From: Pseudomonadota bacterium
GTDB taxonomy: Bacteria > Pseudomonadota > Alphaproteobacteria > UBA2136 > JASBTF01
Direction of reading: 5' to 3'
DNA: 64,000 nt
Assembly (NCBI GenBank): GCA_030148545.1
Contig: JASBTF010000001.1
Location: 1-64,000 of the forward strand
Part shown: positions 32,014 to 41,800 of the stretch, in pieces
How the letters are laid out: each line of letters opens with the position of its first letter
How positions within the stretch are numbered: the stretch's first letter is position 1
Notes under the pieces: generated by a model
Told to the model about the DNA's origin: nothing
What the model saw: the letters and a program-made list of their open reading frames with translations, nothing else
Database searches by the model: none
Program-made: the position numbers and the translations under genes

Positions 32014-34194
32014 TTGGCAACAAAATCACCAAAACAGCTGGTTAGAGTGGCGCTGCCGCAACATGTGCCAACGTTGCTAGACTATGCGGTAAGTGCCGAA
32101 ACGCCTGTAAAAGTAGGCGATTTTTTGAGTTGCCCGTTAATGCGACGAAAATGCCACGGTGTGGTGGTAGAGTTATTGGAAGCCTCACCGTACAAGGCTA
32201 TTAAAACAGCAGAAATTTTACCTGATGTGCCACCGCTTGCGTTGCCTACAGTAGAGTTTTTCCGTTGGGCTGCGCGTTATAGTATGAGCATGCCGGGTGC
32301 GCCAGTGCGTGCAGCCCTGCCGGGTGGCAAGGTGCCTGCAGCGCCAGCGGCATTACGCAGGCTTGTGCGTGGCGAGGAAACACCAAAACGACTCACCCCA
32401 CAGCGCCAGCGGGTGATGGATATTGTGGCACAAAAAGCATGGTCGGTTGCTGACCTGTGTAGCACTGCTCAGGTTACCCCAAGCGTGGTGCAGGGGTTAG
32501 TCAAGGCCGGTGCGCTAGTGTGGCAAGAATGTGCAGAACATGTGGTGTTGCCACAGGTGGGGCAAGGGCCGCGGCTTACAGCCGAACAAGCTGCTGCGGT
32601 GCAAAAAATCACCAGTAGTTTTCATAATTTTCAACAAGATAAAAGCGCTAAGGCTCAGCCCGTTTTGCTAGATGGCATCACTGGTAGTGGGAAGACTGAA
32701 GTGTACTTTTCGTCACTTGATGCTTTGTGGCAGCAGCAACCTGATGGGCAAGTATTGCTACTGGTGCCAGAGATTGCATTAACGCCACAGTTGATTCAGC
32801 GGGTGAGTGATCGCTTTGGGGTCACACCCCATGTGTGGCACGCAAGACAAACTCCAGCGGCAAAACAAAAGACCTGGTGGGCGGTGCATCGTGGTGAGGC
32901 ACGGGTAATTGTTGGTGCGCGCTCGGCACTGTTTTTACCGTTCCATAATTTGCGGTTGGTGGTGGTAGATGAAGAGCATGACCCTAGCTATAAGCAGGAT
33001 GAAGGTGGGTTCCATTACCATGGGCGAGATTTGGCGGTGGTATTGGCGAAGTTGTGGGGCGCTGGTGTTATTTTGGGCTCTGCCACACCAAGCTTGGAGA
33101 GTTGGCATAATACACAGCAAGGTAAATATGTGCATGTGGCCATGCGTGAGCGCATTGGCCAAGCGGTGCTGCCAGATATTTATACGTTGGATTTAAAAGG
33201 GCCAGACAAAACAGCAACGGACCACTTTTTGGCACCCACTATGTTGGCAGCGCTGGAGAAAACATTGGAGAAACGTGAACAAGCATTGCTGTTTTTGAAC
33301 CGGCGTGGTTTTGCACCGCTGCTAATTTGTCGCAAATGTGGCCACCGACATGATTGCCCAAATTGTTCAGCCAGTTTGGTGGTGCATGGTGACCGGTTAA
33401 CCTGCCACCACTGCGGCTATAGCGATGGCCGGCCGGAGGTGTGTGGTGAATGTGGTGCTGAAGATGCCTTGCACCCATTTGGCCCAGGCACACGTAAAGT
33501 AGTGCAGGAGGTGCGTGCGGCTTTGCCGTTTGCCCGCGTAGCAGTGGCGGATAGCGATGCGCTGACCACGCCAAAGCAGTTCCAAGAGTTGATGGTGGGC
33601 ATGGCTAAAGGCCAAATTGATATTTTGGTAGGCACGCAGTTGGTTGCTAAGGGTCATCACTTCCCTAAGCTGACCATGGTTGGGGTGATTGATGCGGATA
33701 TGGGCCTGGCTATGGGGGATTTGCGTGCGGCGGAGCGGACATTTCAGCTGTTGACGCAAGTGGCAGGCCGTGCCGGCCGTGCCGAGCACCCAGGCAGTGT
33801 GTGGCTGCAAACGTTTCAACCAGAACACCCGTTATTTGGTGCGTTAGTGCAGCATGATCGTGATGCCTATTACAAGCTGGAGCTTACGGCGCGACAGCAA
33901 TGGGGAGACCCACCGTTTGGCCGTTTGGTGAGCTTGATGTTGCGTGGGCTAGATGAACAGCAAACACGTGATGCAGCATTGCGCTTGGCACAAGCTTTTC
34001 CGGTGGATGAAGGGGTGAGCTTGTTGGGACCTGCGCCGCCGTTGGTGGCGAAGCTGCGTAACCAGTACCGTTTCCGTTTGTTGGTGAAGGGTACCAGTGG
34101 GTTGCAAACGTTTGTGCAAAACTGGGTAAAAACAGTACCGTTGCCAAAAGGGGTGGAGCTGTTTATTGATGTGGACCCACAACGGTTAGCATAA
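32014..34194 (+). CDS. priA: Primosomal replication helicase PriA
   Basis: PriA restarts stalled replication forks. The start is uncertain. The frame is open from a GTG at 31960, but family proteins begin just before the RVALPxx motif, so a TTG at 32014 or a GTG at 32047 is more likely. Visible parts: 3'-DNA-binding domain at the front; Walker A GITGSGKTEVY; DEEH in VVVDEEHDPSYKQD; GSATPS; eight zinc-binding Cys in four pairs (CRKCGHRHDCPNC and CHHCGYSDGRPEVCGEC); and the late helicase motifs LVGTQLVAKGHHFP and QVAGRAGRA. The size fits the family. The divergent neighbour is DUF484. Confidence 0.95.
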   Translation: MATKSPKQLVRVALPQHVPTLLDYAVSAETPVKVGDFLSCPLMRRKCHGVVVELLEASPYKAIKTAEILPDVPPLALPTVEFFRWAARYSMSMPGAPVRAALPGGKVPAAPAALRRLVRGEETPKRLTPQRQRVMDIVAQKAWSVADLCSTAQVTPSVVQGLVKAGALVWQECAEHVVLPQVGQGPRLTAEQAAAVQKITSSFHNFQQDKSAKAQPVLLDGITGSGKTEVYFSSLDALWQQQPDGQVLLLVPEIALTPQLIQRVSDRFGVTPHVWHARQTPAAKQKTWWAVHRGEARVIVGARSALFLPFHNLRLVVVDEEHDPSYKQDEGGFHYHGRDLAVVLAKLWGAGVILGSATPSLESWHNTQQGKYVHVAMRERIGQAVLPDIYTLDLKGPDKTATDHFLAPTMLAALEKTLEKREQALLFLNRRGFAPLLICRKCGHRHDCPNCSASLVVHGDRLTCHHCGYSDGRPEVCGECGAEDALHPFGPGTRKVVQEVRAALPFARVAVADSDALTTPKQFQELMVGMAKGQIDILVGTQLVAKGHHFPKLTMVGVIDADMGLAMGDLRAAERTFQLLTQVAGRAGRAEHPGSVWLQTFQPEHPLFGALVQHDRDAYYKLELTARQQWGDPPFGRLVSLMLRGLDEQQTRDAALRLAQAFPVDEGVSLLGPAPPLVAKLRNQYRFRLLVKGTSGLQTFVQNWVKTVPLPKGVELFIDVDPQRLA

Positions 34195-34195
34195 G

Positions 34196-34219
34196 AAAAA
34201 AGCCCCCGTGGGGGCTTTA
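34196..34219. terminator. Bidirectional terminator after priA
   Basis: Six A, then GCCCCCGTGGGGGC, then TTT. The first 22 bases are identical to those at 34629-34650, so the same element stands on both sides of the 112-residue gene. Confidence 0.85.
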
Positions 34220-34555
34220 AGGAAGTGCAAAAAGTTCTGAAATTGCGTCAAGCATGGTGCGTTGTTTGAAATCCCATTTTTTTGTTGGCTCAGGTTCTAG
34301 TGCAACCAGCTGATGCTGATCCGTGTCGATTTGGTATGAACGATATATACCACGAAGGTGTAACAAGACTAACTCAGGCACCCAGTCGATAAAGCGTGTG
34401 GCATTGGCTTTATCTGTTGTGAAAACAGCGACATCCTTTTTGAGTGTTATTTTGCCATTTTGATTAAGGATTAAGGTTTTAATTTGGAGATATTTTTGCG
34501 CTTTTACACAAAATACTAAGTGATGCTCTGGAAAAGGTGGTAGCGAGTTACGCAT
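34217..34555 (-). CDS. Unrecognised small protein (112 aa)
   Basis: AGAGG sits six bases ahead of the ATG. The 112 residues are mainly beta-strand with many Lys and Leu (YLQIKTLILNQNGKITLKKD) and a final helix (LDAISELFALP). There is no membrane segment or signal. The stop codon overlaps the terminator it shares with priA. It is the last of three small, unrelated-looking genes on this strand and is bracketed by two identical terminator hairpins, which gives it a cassette-like look. No function is proposed. Confidence 0.6.
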   Translation of the reverse strand: MRNSLPPFPEHHLVFCVKAQKYLQIKTLILNQNGKITLKKDVAVFTTDKANATRFIDWVPELVLLHLRGIYRSYQIDTDQHQLVALEPEPTKKWDFKQRTMLDAISELFALP

Positions 34556-34628
34556 GGTAACCTCTTGGTGTTAAGCGGAAATGGGAAAGATACCTTTTTG
34601 TGTATACCTGTGGGATTGTTTTGGCAAC

Positions 34629-34652
34629 AAAAAAGCCCCCGTGGGGGCTTAG
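34629..34652. terminator. Terminator, copy of the one at 34196
   Basis: Six A then GCCCCCGTGGGGGCTT, the same 22 bases as at 34196. On the minus strand it ends the 109-residue gene. Confidence 0.8.
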
Positions 34653-34654
34653 TT

Positions 34655-34984
34655 TTAATGAAAGGTTTGTCCCTTAAAGCGTAGTAGAGGAAACAAGTCA
34701 GGGTAGCCTGAATTTAACAGGTGCTCGGCAACTGTACGGGCAGATAGTAGTCGTACTTCTCTTATTCTTTTAATAAGTGGAGAGGTGCGCACAATTTGTG
34801 CGGCTAACTGTGCATTTGTGCGGTTACGGAAAGGTGTCCAGCCCGCATATAGTGTAGTAATTTCGGGGATAATGCAGTCTTTACCGCGGAGAATGCGTAT
34901 GCCGCAAAGTTCGTTGGTGTTGGGTATTGAGCCAAAAATACCTGCCACATCAGGGATTCTATGGAGTATTTCTTGGGGGTGCAT
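34655..34984 (-). CDS. Unrecognised small protein (109 aa)
   Basis: The ATG at 34984 is used because GGAG lies eight bases upstream; the in-frame TTG at that GGAG cannot be the start. The protein is basic, with an opening MHPQEILHRIPDVAGIFG, a centre with two Cys (ELCGIRILRGKDCIIPE) and an Arg-rich helical second half (RTSPLIKRIREVRLLSARTV). It might bind nucleic acid, but no domain is recognised. It lies 15 bases downstream of the 103-residue gene, so the two are probably cotranscribed. Confidence 0.6.
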   Translation of the reverse strand: MHPQEILHRIPDVAGIFGSIPNTNELCGIRILRGKDCIIPEITTLYAGWTPFRNRTNAQLAAQIVRTSPLIKRIREVRLLSARTVAEHLLNSGYPDLFPLLRFKGQTFH

Positions 34985-34999
34985 GAGTTTCTCCAAATG

Positions 35000-35311
35000 T
35001 TAGGATAACAGCTGTTGTGCAGGTGTTCCTTTGTGTGCTGCAATGAGAGCGCTATCAAATAAGCTTTTGATCTGCACAATAGCAAGTTCGTGCATATCAA
35101 CAAATTTGCGACAGAGCCGTTGCATGTGGGAGTTTGCCTCTGCTTCAGTAAAAAACAGAGATACTTGTTTTTCCGTAATAGCTATATACTCATAGCGTTC
35201 TTGCGGGCTGTTGATGTGGGCAATGGCCATAGTGGGCATAGTGCCGCGGATGTAGGGGTGCGGGGCCTGCCCTGCAATAATATAGCAATCTTCAAGGCTG
35301 ATTTCAGCCAT
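35000..35311 (-). CDS. Unrecognised small protein (103 aa)
   Basis: GGAGG lies six bases ahead of the ATG at 35311, which fixes the start. The first half is mixed strand and loop with several Pro and Met (PHPYIRGTMPTMAIAH). The second half is helical (EAEANSHMQRLCRKFVDMHE and on). There is no signal peptide or membrane helix. It is first of the small three-gene group and divergent from murJ. No family is recognised. Confidence 0.6.
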   Translation of the reverse strand: MAEISLEDCYIIAGQAPHPYIRGTMPTMAIAHINSPQERYEYIAITEKQVSLFFTEAEANSHMQRLCRKFVDMHELAIVQIKSLFDSALIAAHKGTPAQQLLS

Positions 35312-35440
35312 GGGTGCCTCCATTAAATTTAAAAACAGGAATGAGATGAACGTTCATGCTAGCAAGCAATGGGTGGGTGCACAATGGGTGTGGCTGTATT
35401 TTTTGTTCCTGCTTTTGGGGAAAATAGCTTAGGGTGGGGC

Positions 35441-36991
35441 ATGTCTAAAAAGAAATCGGGTGGATTATTAGCCAGTATGGGTGTGGTTGGCGGCGGTACG
35501 CTGCTGAGCCGTGCACTGGGATTTAGTCGTGACCTGATTTTGGCTAATAAGCTTGGGGCAGGCAGCGCTGCTGATGCGTTTTGGATTGCGCTAACCTTGC
35601 CAAATTTGTTGCGTCGCTTGTTTGCTGAAGGGGCGTTTAACGTTGCTTTTGTTCCGCTGTTTAGCCGTGCTCAGAAAGATACTGCCAAGGCAGAAAGCTT
35701 GAGCGGTGAGGTGCTGAGTTTACTAGCGCTGGTGACTTGCATTGTGGTGGTATTGGCAGAGCTGTTTATGCCTGCACTGGTGAGTGTACTGGCGCCGGGT
35801 TTTAGAGCTGACCCTGCAAAGTTTGAGTTAACAGTGGCGGTAGCGCGGCTGACATTCCCTTACTTGGCGTTAATAACGTTGGCGAGCTATTTGGGTGCGC
35901 TATGTAACGCCTACCAAAAATTTACTTGGTATGCGGTGGCACCTGCATTGCTGAACATTGCGCTGATTAGTTGTGTGTTGGGTGGTACAGCCATGGGTTT
36001 GGCACCGGCGTGGGCCGCAGCGTGGGGTGTGCCATTGGGTGGTGTGTTGCAGCTTGGGTTTATGGTGTTGGGTGTGCGCCAGCTGCCTATTAACTTATGG
36101 TGGCGCAAGCCAACAGCACGTACCGAAATTAAGCAGCTTTTGCAGCGTATGGGGCCAGCAGTGCTTAGTGTGGGTGTGCTGCAAATTAGCGTGATTGTAG
36201 ATAATGCACTGGCGAGTTTAACCGACCCACATGCGGTGAGTTATTTGCAGTATGCAAACCGATTTTACCAGCTACCATTAGCTTTGCTGGGTGTGGCTAT
36301 GGCTACTGTTTTGTTAACGCATTTGAGCCAAGCTATGCGCCAAGGGCAAATGGCGCGTGCGGCGCATTTGTATAGCCAAGGTTTGGTGTTGGGGGGCACG
36401 TTGGGTTTGGCCGCAGCAGCGGGGCTATACTTTTTGGCAGAGCCGTTATTGGGCACCTTTTTTGAGCATGGCGCCTTTACGCGCATGGCGACGTTTGCAA
36501 GCTCCAGCGCTATGATGGCTTATGCGCTTGGGCTACCGGGGTACATTTTGGCCAAGGTAACAGCCACAGTGTTTTATGCAGCGGAGGACACCAAAACGCC
36601 GTTTAAAATTGCTGCCATTGCCTTGGCGCTAAATGTGGTGGCCAATTTAATTCTCATGCAGTGGTTGGGCTTTATTGGTATTGCCTTAGGTACGGCGCTG
36701 AGTGGTTGGGCACATGGCTTGTTGCAATTGTACTGGGTGCAAAAACGTGGGTTGTTGCAGGTATCATGGCCGGAAATTCAGCGCCAATTGGGTAAAGCTT
36801 TGTTACTCGCATTGCTGATGGGTTTGGCGTTACAAGGGTTTGGCCGGCTGTGGTGGGTGCCAGATAATACTTTGCTGGCACTGGTATGGATTGGTATTGC
36901 TGTTGGCGGCGCAGGGGTGTTTTGTGCTATTGGTGCGCTAGCACTTGGGTTGGTGGATACCAGCTTGATTAAGCGTTTTGTGAAACGCTAA
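35441..36991 (+). CDS. murJ: Lipid II flippase MurJ
   Basis: MurJ moves the peptidoglycan precursor lipid II across the inner membrane. The ATG at 35441 (MSKKKSGGLL) follows GGGTGGGG and matches the family's start; earlier in-frame codons add a leader without family counterpart. The protein has 516 residues and about fourteen helices. The family signature near the N-terminus is present (TLLSRALGFSRDLILANKLG, then DAFWIALTLPNLLRRLFAEG AFN), including the conserved Arg residues of the central cavity. It converges with the SURF1-like gene, whose stop overlaps its own by three bases. Confidence 0.95.
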   Translation: MSKKKSGGLLASMGVVGGGTLLSRALGFSRDLILANKLGAGSAADAFWIALTLPNLLRRLFAEGAFNVAFVPLFSRAQKDTAKAESLSGEVLSLLALVTCIVVVLAELFMPALVSVLAPGFRADPAKFELTVAVARLTFPYLALITLASYLGALCNAYQKFTWYAVAPALLNIALISCVLGGTAMGLAPAWAAAWGVPLGGVLQLGFMVLGVRQLPINLWWRKPTARTEIKQLLQRMGPAVLSVGVLQISVIVDNALASLTDPHAVSYLQYANRFYQLPLALLGVAMATVLLTHLSQAMRQGQMARAAHLYSQGLVLGGTLGLAAAAGLYFLAEPLLGTFFEHGAFTRMATFASSSAMMAYALGLPGYILAKVTATVFYAAEDTKTPFKIAAIALALNVVANLILMQWLGFIGIALGTALSGWAHGLLQLYWVQKRGLLQVSWPEIQRQLGKALLLALLMGLALQGFGRLWWVPDNTLLALVWIGIAVGGAGVFCAIGALALGLVDTSLIKRFVKR

Positions 36992-37749
36992 TCTTTCTTT
37001 TTTAAACGACTCCATAGGGCAAAGCCGTATAGCAGCGGCAGTATGAGTGCGCAGCTCAGCCAGGTCCACATATATTGGCGATGAGGTAAGCCTGCGGGTG
37101 GTGGGCTGGCTATGGCTGTGGCTTGCGGGTGCGTGTTTTGCAAAGCTTGGAGGTAGTGGGTAGTGAGTAGGTTTGGTAGGTCGTCCCATGCTAGTGCTTG
37201 TGGGTCGGGGCGGAGGATGACGCGAGGGTGGTTTGCGTGGTCGGGCCCGCCCCAACCGTTGCGGCGGGTGGGGGCAACTTGCACGGTTGCGGTAAGGTTT
37301 GTATTTTGTGGAGGTTGGTTCAAAAATTGGTCTAGCCAAGTTTGGTTTGGTACACCGCCAACAGGCGGGGTGATGAGACCACGGTCGAGCATGATGGTGG
37401 CGCTGTTTGTGATGAATGGAGTGATGAGGCGCCACTTACCTGGCTCGGCAGGAAGAGCAAGGAAAACACTATGCTGAGGCAGCAATTGCCCACTAAGTTG
37501 AACTTTTTGGCCAGCGCTGAGTGGCAGGCTAAAAGGTTGTACGGGCTGCTGTTGTGCTTGCTGGAGCTGGGTAAACAGCTGCTCCTTCTTCACCGCTTTT
37601 TGGTGCTGCCAGCTGGCGAGTGAGAGCAGGGTAATTTCTAGTGCAAAAACAAGTAGTAACGAGAGTGTAAAACTGAGCGCAACCTTAAAGCCACGGCGGC
37701 TTTGCCGTTTTTTGTATTTTTTTGAACTTTGGGGTTGTGTACGTACCAT
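36988..37749 (-). CDS. SURF1-family protein
   Basis: SURF1/Shy1 proteins help insert heme a into cytochrome c oxidase. The 253 residues show the family layout: a basic N-terminus, a membrane helix (about 24-47), a periplasmic domain with WRLITPF and IMLDRGLITP (the usual TPf...vnRGwvp strand pair), and a second helix at the end preceded by LPHRQYMWTWL, which matches the (R)H..Y..QW motif. The loop is longer and richer in Gln and Pro than usual. No oxidase genes lie in the window. The gene is divergent from the RND adaptor with about 23 bases between start codons. Confidence 0.75.
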   Translation of the reverse strand: MVRTQPQSSKKYKKRQSRRGFKVALSFTLSLLLVFALEITLLSLASWQHQKAVKKEQLFTQLQQAQQQPVQPFSLPLSAGQKVQLSGQLLPQHSVFLALPAEPGKWRLITPFITNSATIMLDRGLITPPVGGVPNQTWLDQFLNQPPQNTNLTATVQVAPTRRNGWGGPDHANHPRVILRPDPQALAWDDLPNLLTTHYLQALQNTHPQATAIASPPPAGLPHRQYMWTWLSCALILPLLYGFALWSRLKKKD

Positions 37750-37772
37750 TTTGGTTGCATGGTAGCGCCATT

Positions 37773-38873
37773 ATGCGACGTCGACCATTGAATTTTGAAA
37801 CCATCCGTAACATGAATCGTAATGTATTGGTAGCAGGGGGCATTACCGCTGTAGCTGTGCTTTGGTTGCTGAGCGGCGTTTTTACAGGTTCTGAAAAGAA
37901 AATAGAAACCAAGGCTGTAGTACTAAAGACCGTGCAAGTTCAAACGGTAGAGGCAGAGCCTCACCAACGTATTTTGCATTTGGTTGGGCGTAGTGCCTCG
38001 GCACGAGCGGTGAACTTGGTGGCAGAAACCAGCGGCCGTGTAGATAAGGTGGCGGCGCAAAATGGCCAACCGCTGAAGTATGAAGATTTAATTGTAAAGC
38101 TTGATTTACAAACTAAGCCACAGCAGCTGCGTGCGGCGCAGGCGCGTGTAAAGGCAGCTCGGCTAGAAGTGCAGGCGGCGCGGCGTTTGAACCGTGAAGG
38201 TTTCCAAGCAGCAACAACATTAGCGGCGCGTGAGGCAGATTTGGCTGCGGCAGAAGAAGCTTTGGCGCTGGCGCAAAAATCGGTTGATGATACGGCGTTT
38301 ACCGCTCCTTTTGATGGCATTGTTGACCAAATTATGATGGACGAAGGCCAGTACGTGAATGTGGGTAATGTGGTTGCTAGCTTTGTTGATGATAAAAACT
38401 TACTGCTACAAGCACCGGTAAGTCAGCTGGATCGTGGTCGTCTGCAGGCTGGGCAAAAGGTTACCGCAACATTGGCTAGTGGCATGCAAGTAAGTGGCAC
38501 AGTGGCAAGTATAACCAGCCAAGCTGCTGAAAAAACCAGAACATTTTTGCTAGAAGCTACGGTGGATGGTAACCAATACCCCATGCCACTAAATGTAACT
38601 GCTGACGTAGCGGTGGAAACAGGTGTGGTTCCTTCGTTTAAAATTCCACACGCAGCGCTGGTTTTGAATAATGATGGTGATGTGGGTGTACGTGCTACGG
38701 ACATAGTAAGCGGCACCGCAGTGGTGCGTTTTGTGCCCGTGGTATTGCTAGAAGATACGCCAAATGGCCAGTGGGTGCAGGGGCCGCAAGGGCAAACTCA
38801 TGTGATTGTGCGTGGCCAGGCCGCGGTTATTGCAGGCCAAAATGTGCAAGCGGTACCAGCGGAAGCGGAGTAA
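37773..38873 (+). CDS. RND efflux periplasmic adaptor subunit
   Basis: This membrane-fusion protein links the RND pump to an outer-membrane channel. The start is either the ATG at 37773 or that at 37812 (MNRNVLVAGG); neither has a strong ribosome site. An N-terminal membrane anchor (about residues 16-36) is followed by a lipoyl-like half motif (GRVDKVAAQNGQPLKYEDLI), a coiled-coil hairpin (about 105-160), the second lipoyl half (DTAFTAPFDGIVDQIMMDEG) and beta-barrel and proximal domains. The RND gene begins 6 bases after the stop, so the two form an operon. No outer-membrane factor gene is next to them. Confidence 0.9.
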   Translation: MRRRPLNFETIRNMNRNVLVAGGITAVAVLWLLSGVFTGSEKKIETKAVVLKTVQVQTVEAEPHQRILHLVGRSASARAVNLVAETSGRVDKVAAQNGQPLKYEDLIVKLDLQTKPQQLRAAQARVKAARLEVQAARRLNREGFQAATTLAAREADLAAAEEALALAQKSVDDTAFTAPFDGIVDQIMMDEGQYVNVGNVVASFVDDKNLLLQAPVSQLDRGRLQAGQKVTATLASGMQVSGTVASITSQAAEKTRTFLLEATVDGNQYPMPLNVTADVAVETGVVPSFKIPHAALVLNNDGDVGVRATDIVSGTAVVRFVPVVLLEDTPNGQWVQGPQGQTHVIVRGQAAVIAGQNVQAVPAEAE

Positions 38874-38879
38874 CCAATT

Positions 38880-41800
38880 ATGATGGAAACCATTATCCGT
38901 GCTGCCCTTGGGCGAGCGCGCACCATGTTTGGCTTACTGGCGTTGTTGTTGGTGGCTGGTACGGCAAGTTATTTGACCATTCCTAAGGAAGCAAACCCGG
39001 ATATCCCGATTCCAGTAGTTTATGTGAGTATGACGCAAACAGGCATTAGCCCTGAAGATGCAGTGAACTTGCTGATTAAGCCGATGGAAAAAGAGCTGCG
39101 TGCATTAGAAGGCTTGGATGAAATGGAAGCTACCGCTTATGAAGGTGGCGCTAACGTGGTGCTGACTTTTCAGGCAGGGCTAGATGTAGACCAATCGCTC
39201 ACCGATGTGCGTGAAAAGGTAGATATTGCTAAAGCTAAGTTGCCACAAGAGGCCGAAGAACCACGCGTGAGCGAGGTGAACTTTTCATTGTTCCCAATTT
39301 TGACCATTATTTTGGGCGGCGATTTACCTGAGTGGGAATTGAAAACTCTGGCTGAAGATTTGCAAGATCGGTTGGAGTCTTTACCGGGTGTGCTGGAAGC
39401 TAACATTGGTGGCCTGCGCCAAGAAATGGTGCTGATTGAGGTAGACCGTACCCGTTTAGAAAGTTATGCCATTAGCCCGCAGGAAATTGCTAGTGCAGTA
39501 AGTAGTAATAACCAGTTGGTAGCAGCCGGGAGCATGCAGCTTGAGAACGGGAATTACGCTATTAAAGTGCCTGGCTTGTTCCGTAATGCAGATGAAATTT
39601 TGGCACTGCCACTGCGTACGGATGGTGACCATACTGTACGTGTGGGTGATGTGGCACAGGTTAAGTTGGCGTTTAAGGATGCTTCAACCCAAACACGTGT
39701 GAACGGTAAACCAGCGGTGACGTTGGAAATTGTAAAGCGTGTGGGTAAAAACGTGATTGAAACTGTGGATGCGGTAAAAACAGCCGTAGCAGCAGAGCAA
39801 GTAGCGCGTGAATGGCCCGAAACGCTGGCAGTAAGCTACACAGGCGACGAAAGTGAAGGTATTCGTACCATGTTGGCCGACCTGCAAAACAACGTGATTA
39901 TGGCGATTTTGCTGGTGATGGTGGTGATTTTAATGGCCCTTGGCGCACGCCCCGCGTTGCTGGTTGCTATTGCAATTCCTGGATCTATGCTCACGGCTAT
40001 TTTGCTGCTGAGTACAGCTGGTTTTACCGCTAATGTGGTGGTGCTGTTTGCTTTGATTTTATCTGTTGGGATGTTGGTGGATGGTGCTGTGGTGGTAACC
40101 GAAAATGCTGAAACACGGCGTGCACAAGGTGAAAGCCGTGATGATGCGTTTGCCCATGCCTCTGTTATGATGAGCTGGCCTATTATTGCCTCCACACTTA
40201 CAACATTGGCAGCGTTTATGCCGTTACTGTTTTGGCCAGATATTGTGGGTGAGTTTATGAAATTTATGCCGTTGACGCTGATTTTTACGCTTACGGCAAG
40301 TTTGTTTATGGCGTTGATTTTCTTACCTGTGATTGGTTCTAACACGCCAGCTGGTAAAGCCGTAGCGTTAGAAGATGCTAAGTTACCGTTTACCAACCGG
40401 TATGAAGGTGTTTTGCGCTGGTCACTGGCGCGTCCACGTAAAATTTTATTAGCGACAGCACTGTCGTTTGTGGGGATGATTTTCCTTTACGGGCAGTTGG
40501 GCCGAGGGGTGGAATTTTTCCCGCGGATTGAGCCTGAACGTGCCAGTTTGGTGGTGCATGCTAAAGGTGATATGAGTTTGGCTCAAAAAGATGCAGTGAT
40601 GCGCTTGGTGGAAGATCGTGTGCTGGATTTAGCCGGCGTGGAAACAGTTTACACCGTAGCCGGTGAGCCACTGGGGTCTGACACTGGGCCTGGTGATACG
40701 ATTGGGCAGGTTATGTTTTCTTACATTGATTGGCAGGATGGTCGCCCAACGAGTGAGGAAATTTTGGCAGAAGCTTTTAAACGTACGGCAGATATTCCGG
40801 GTGTGCGGGTAGAGCGCCAAGAAGACCGAGAAGGGCCACAAAGTGGCAAACCTATTCAGGTGTTGGTGACGTCACAAGATTATCGTGTATTGGTGCCAGT
40901 TATTGAGGAGATTCAGGCCAAGCTGGAAGAGGTGAGTGGTGTGATTAATGTATCCAACAATTTGCCACAGCCAGGTATTGAATGGGCGGTAAATATTGAC
41001 CGGGTGGAAGCAGCAAAGGCGGGTACCAGCCTGGCTGAAGTAGGTTTGTTGCTGCGTTTTGCTGCCACTGGGGCAGAAATTGGTGAGTATCGTGCGCCAA
41101 CGAAGCGTGAAGAGCTGGATATTGTGGCACGTTTCCCTGAAGAGCAGCGTATGTTGGGTGCTTTACAAAGCATGCGTTTAGGTACTGTGGATGGGCAAAC
41201 ACCAATTAGTAACTTTGCCGAGGTGAAAGCTGTGCCGAAGGTTGATGTTATTCGCCGCCAAGACCAGCAAAGCGCTGCCAAGGTAGAGGCGGATGTGCTA
41301 CCGGGTGTGCTGGCCTCGGAGATTATTGCCGGTATGCAGGCGTATTTAGAAGAGCAAACACTGCCCCCAGGTGTGGAGATTGTTTTTAAGGGTGACCAAG
41401 AAAGTCAGCAGGAATCCCAAGCGTTTTTGATGAATGCATTTATGGTGTCGCTGTTTGTGATGGCGCTTATTTTGGTGACTCAATTTAATAATGTGTATCA
41501 GGCGGGTATTATCCTTAGTGCGGTGATTTTCTCCACCATTGGGGTGTTCTTGGGGCACATTGTGATGATGAAGCCTTTTGGCGTGGTTATGAGCGGTTTG
41601 GGCGTGATTGCACTGGCTGGTATTGTGGTAAACAACAACATTGTGTTGATTGATACCTACAACAAAATTAAGCATGACTATGATGACTTTATGGAAGCTA
41701 TTATCCAAACGGGTGTGCAGCGTTTGCGCCCAGTGTTGTTAACGGCGGTAACCACCATTGTGGGCCTGCTGCCAATGGGCTTGAAGATCAACATTGATTT

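Noticed and set aside
33397-34182. Minus-strand frames inside priA
   Set aside because: The plus strand encodes the full helicase and zinc motifs; the others are shadows.
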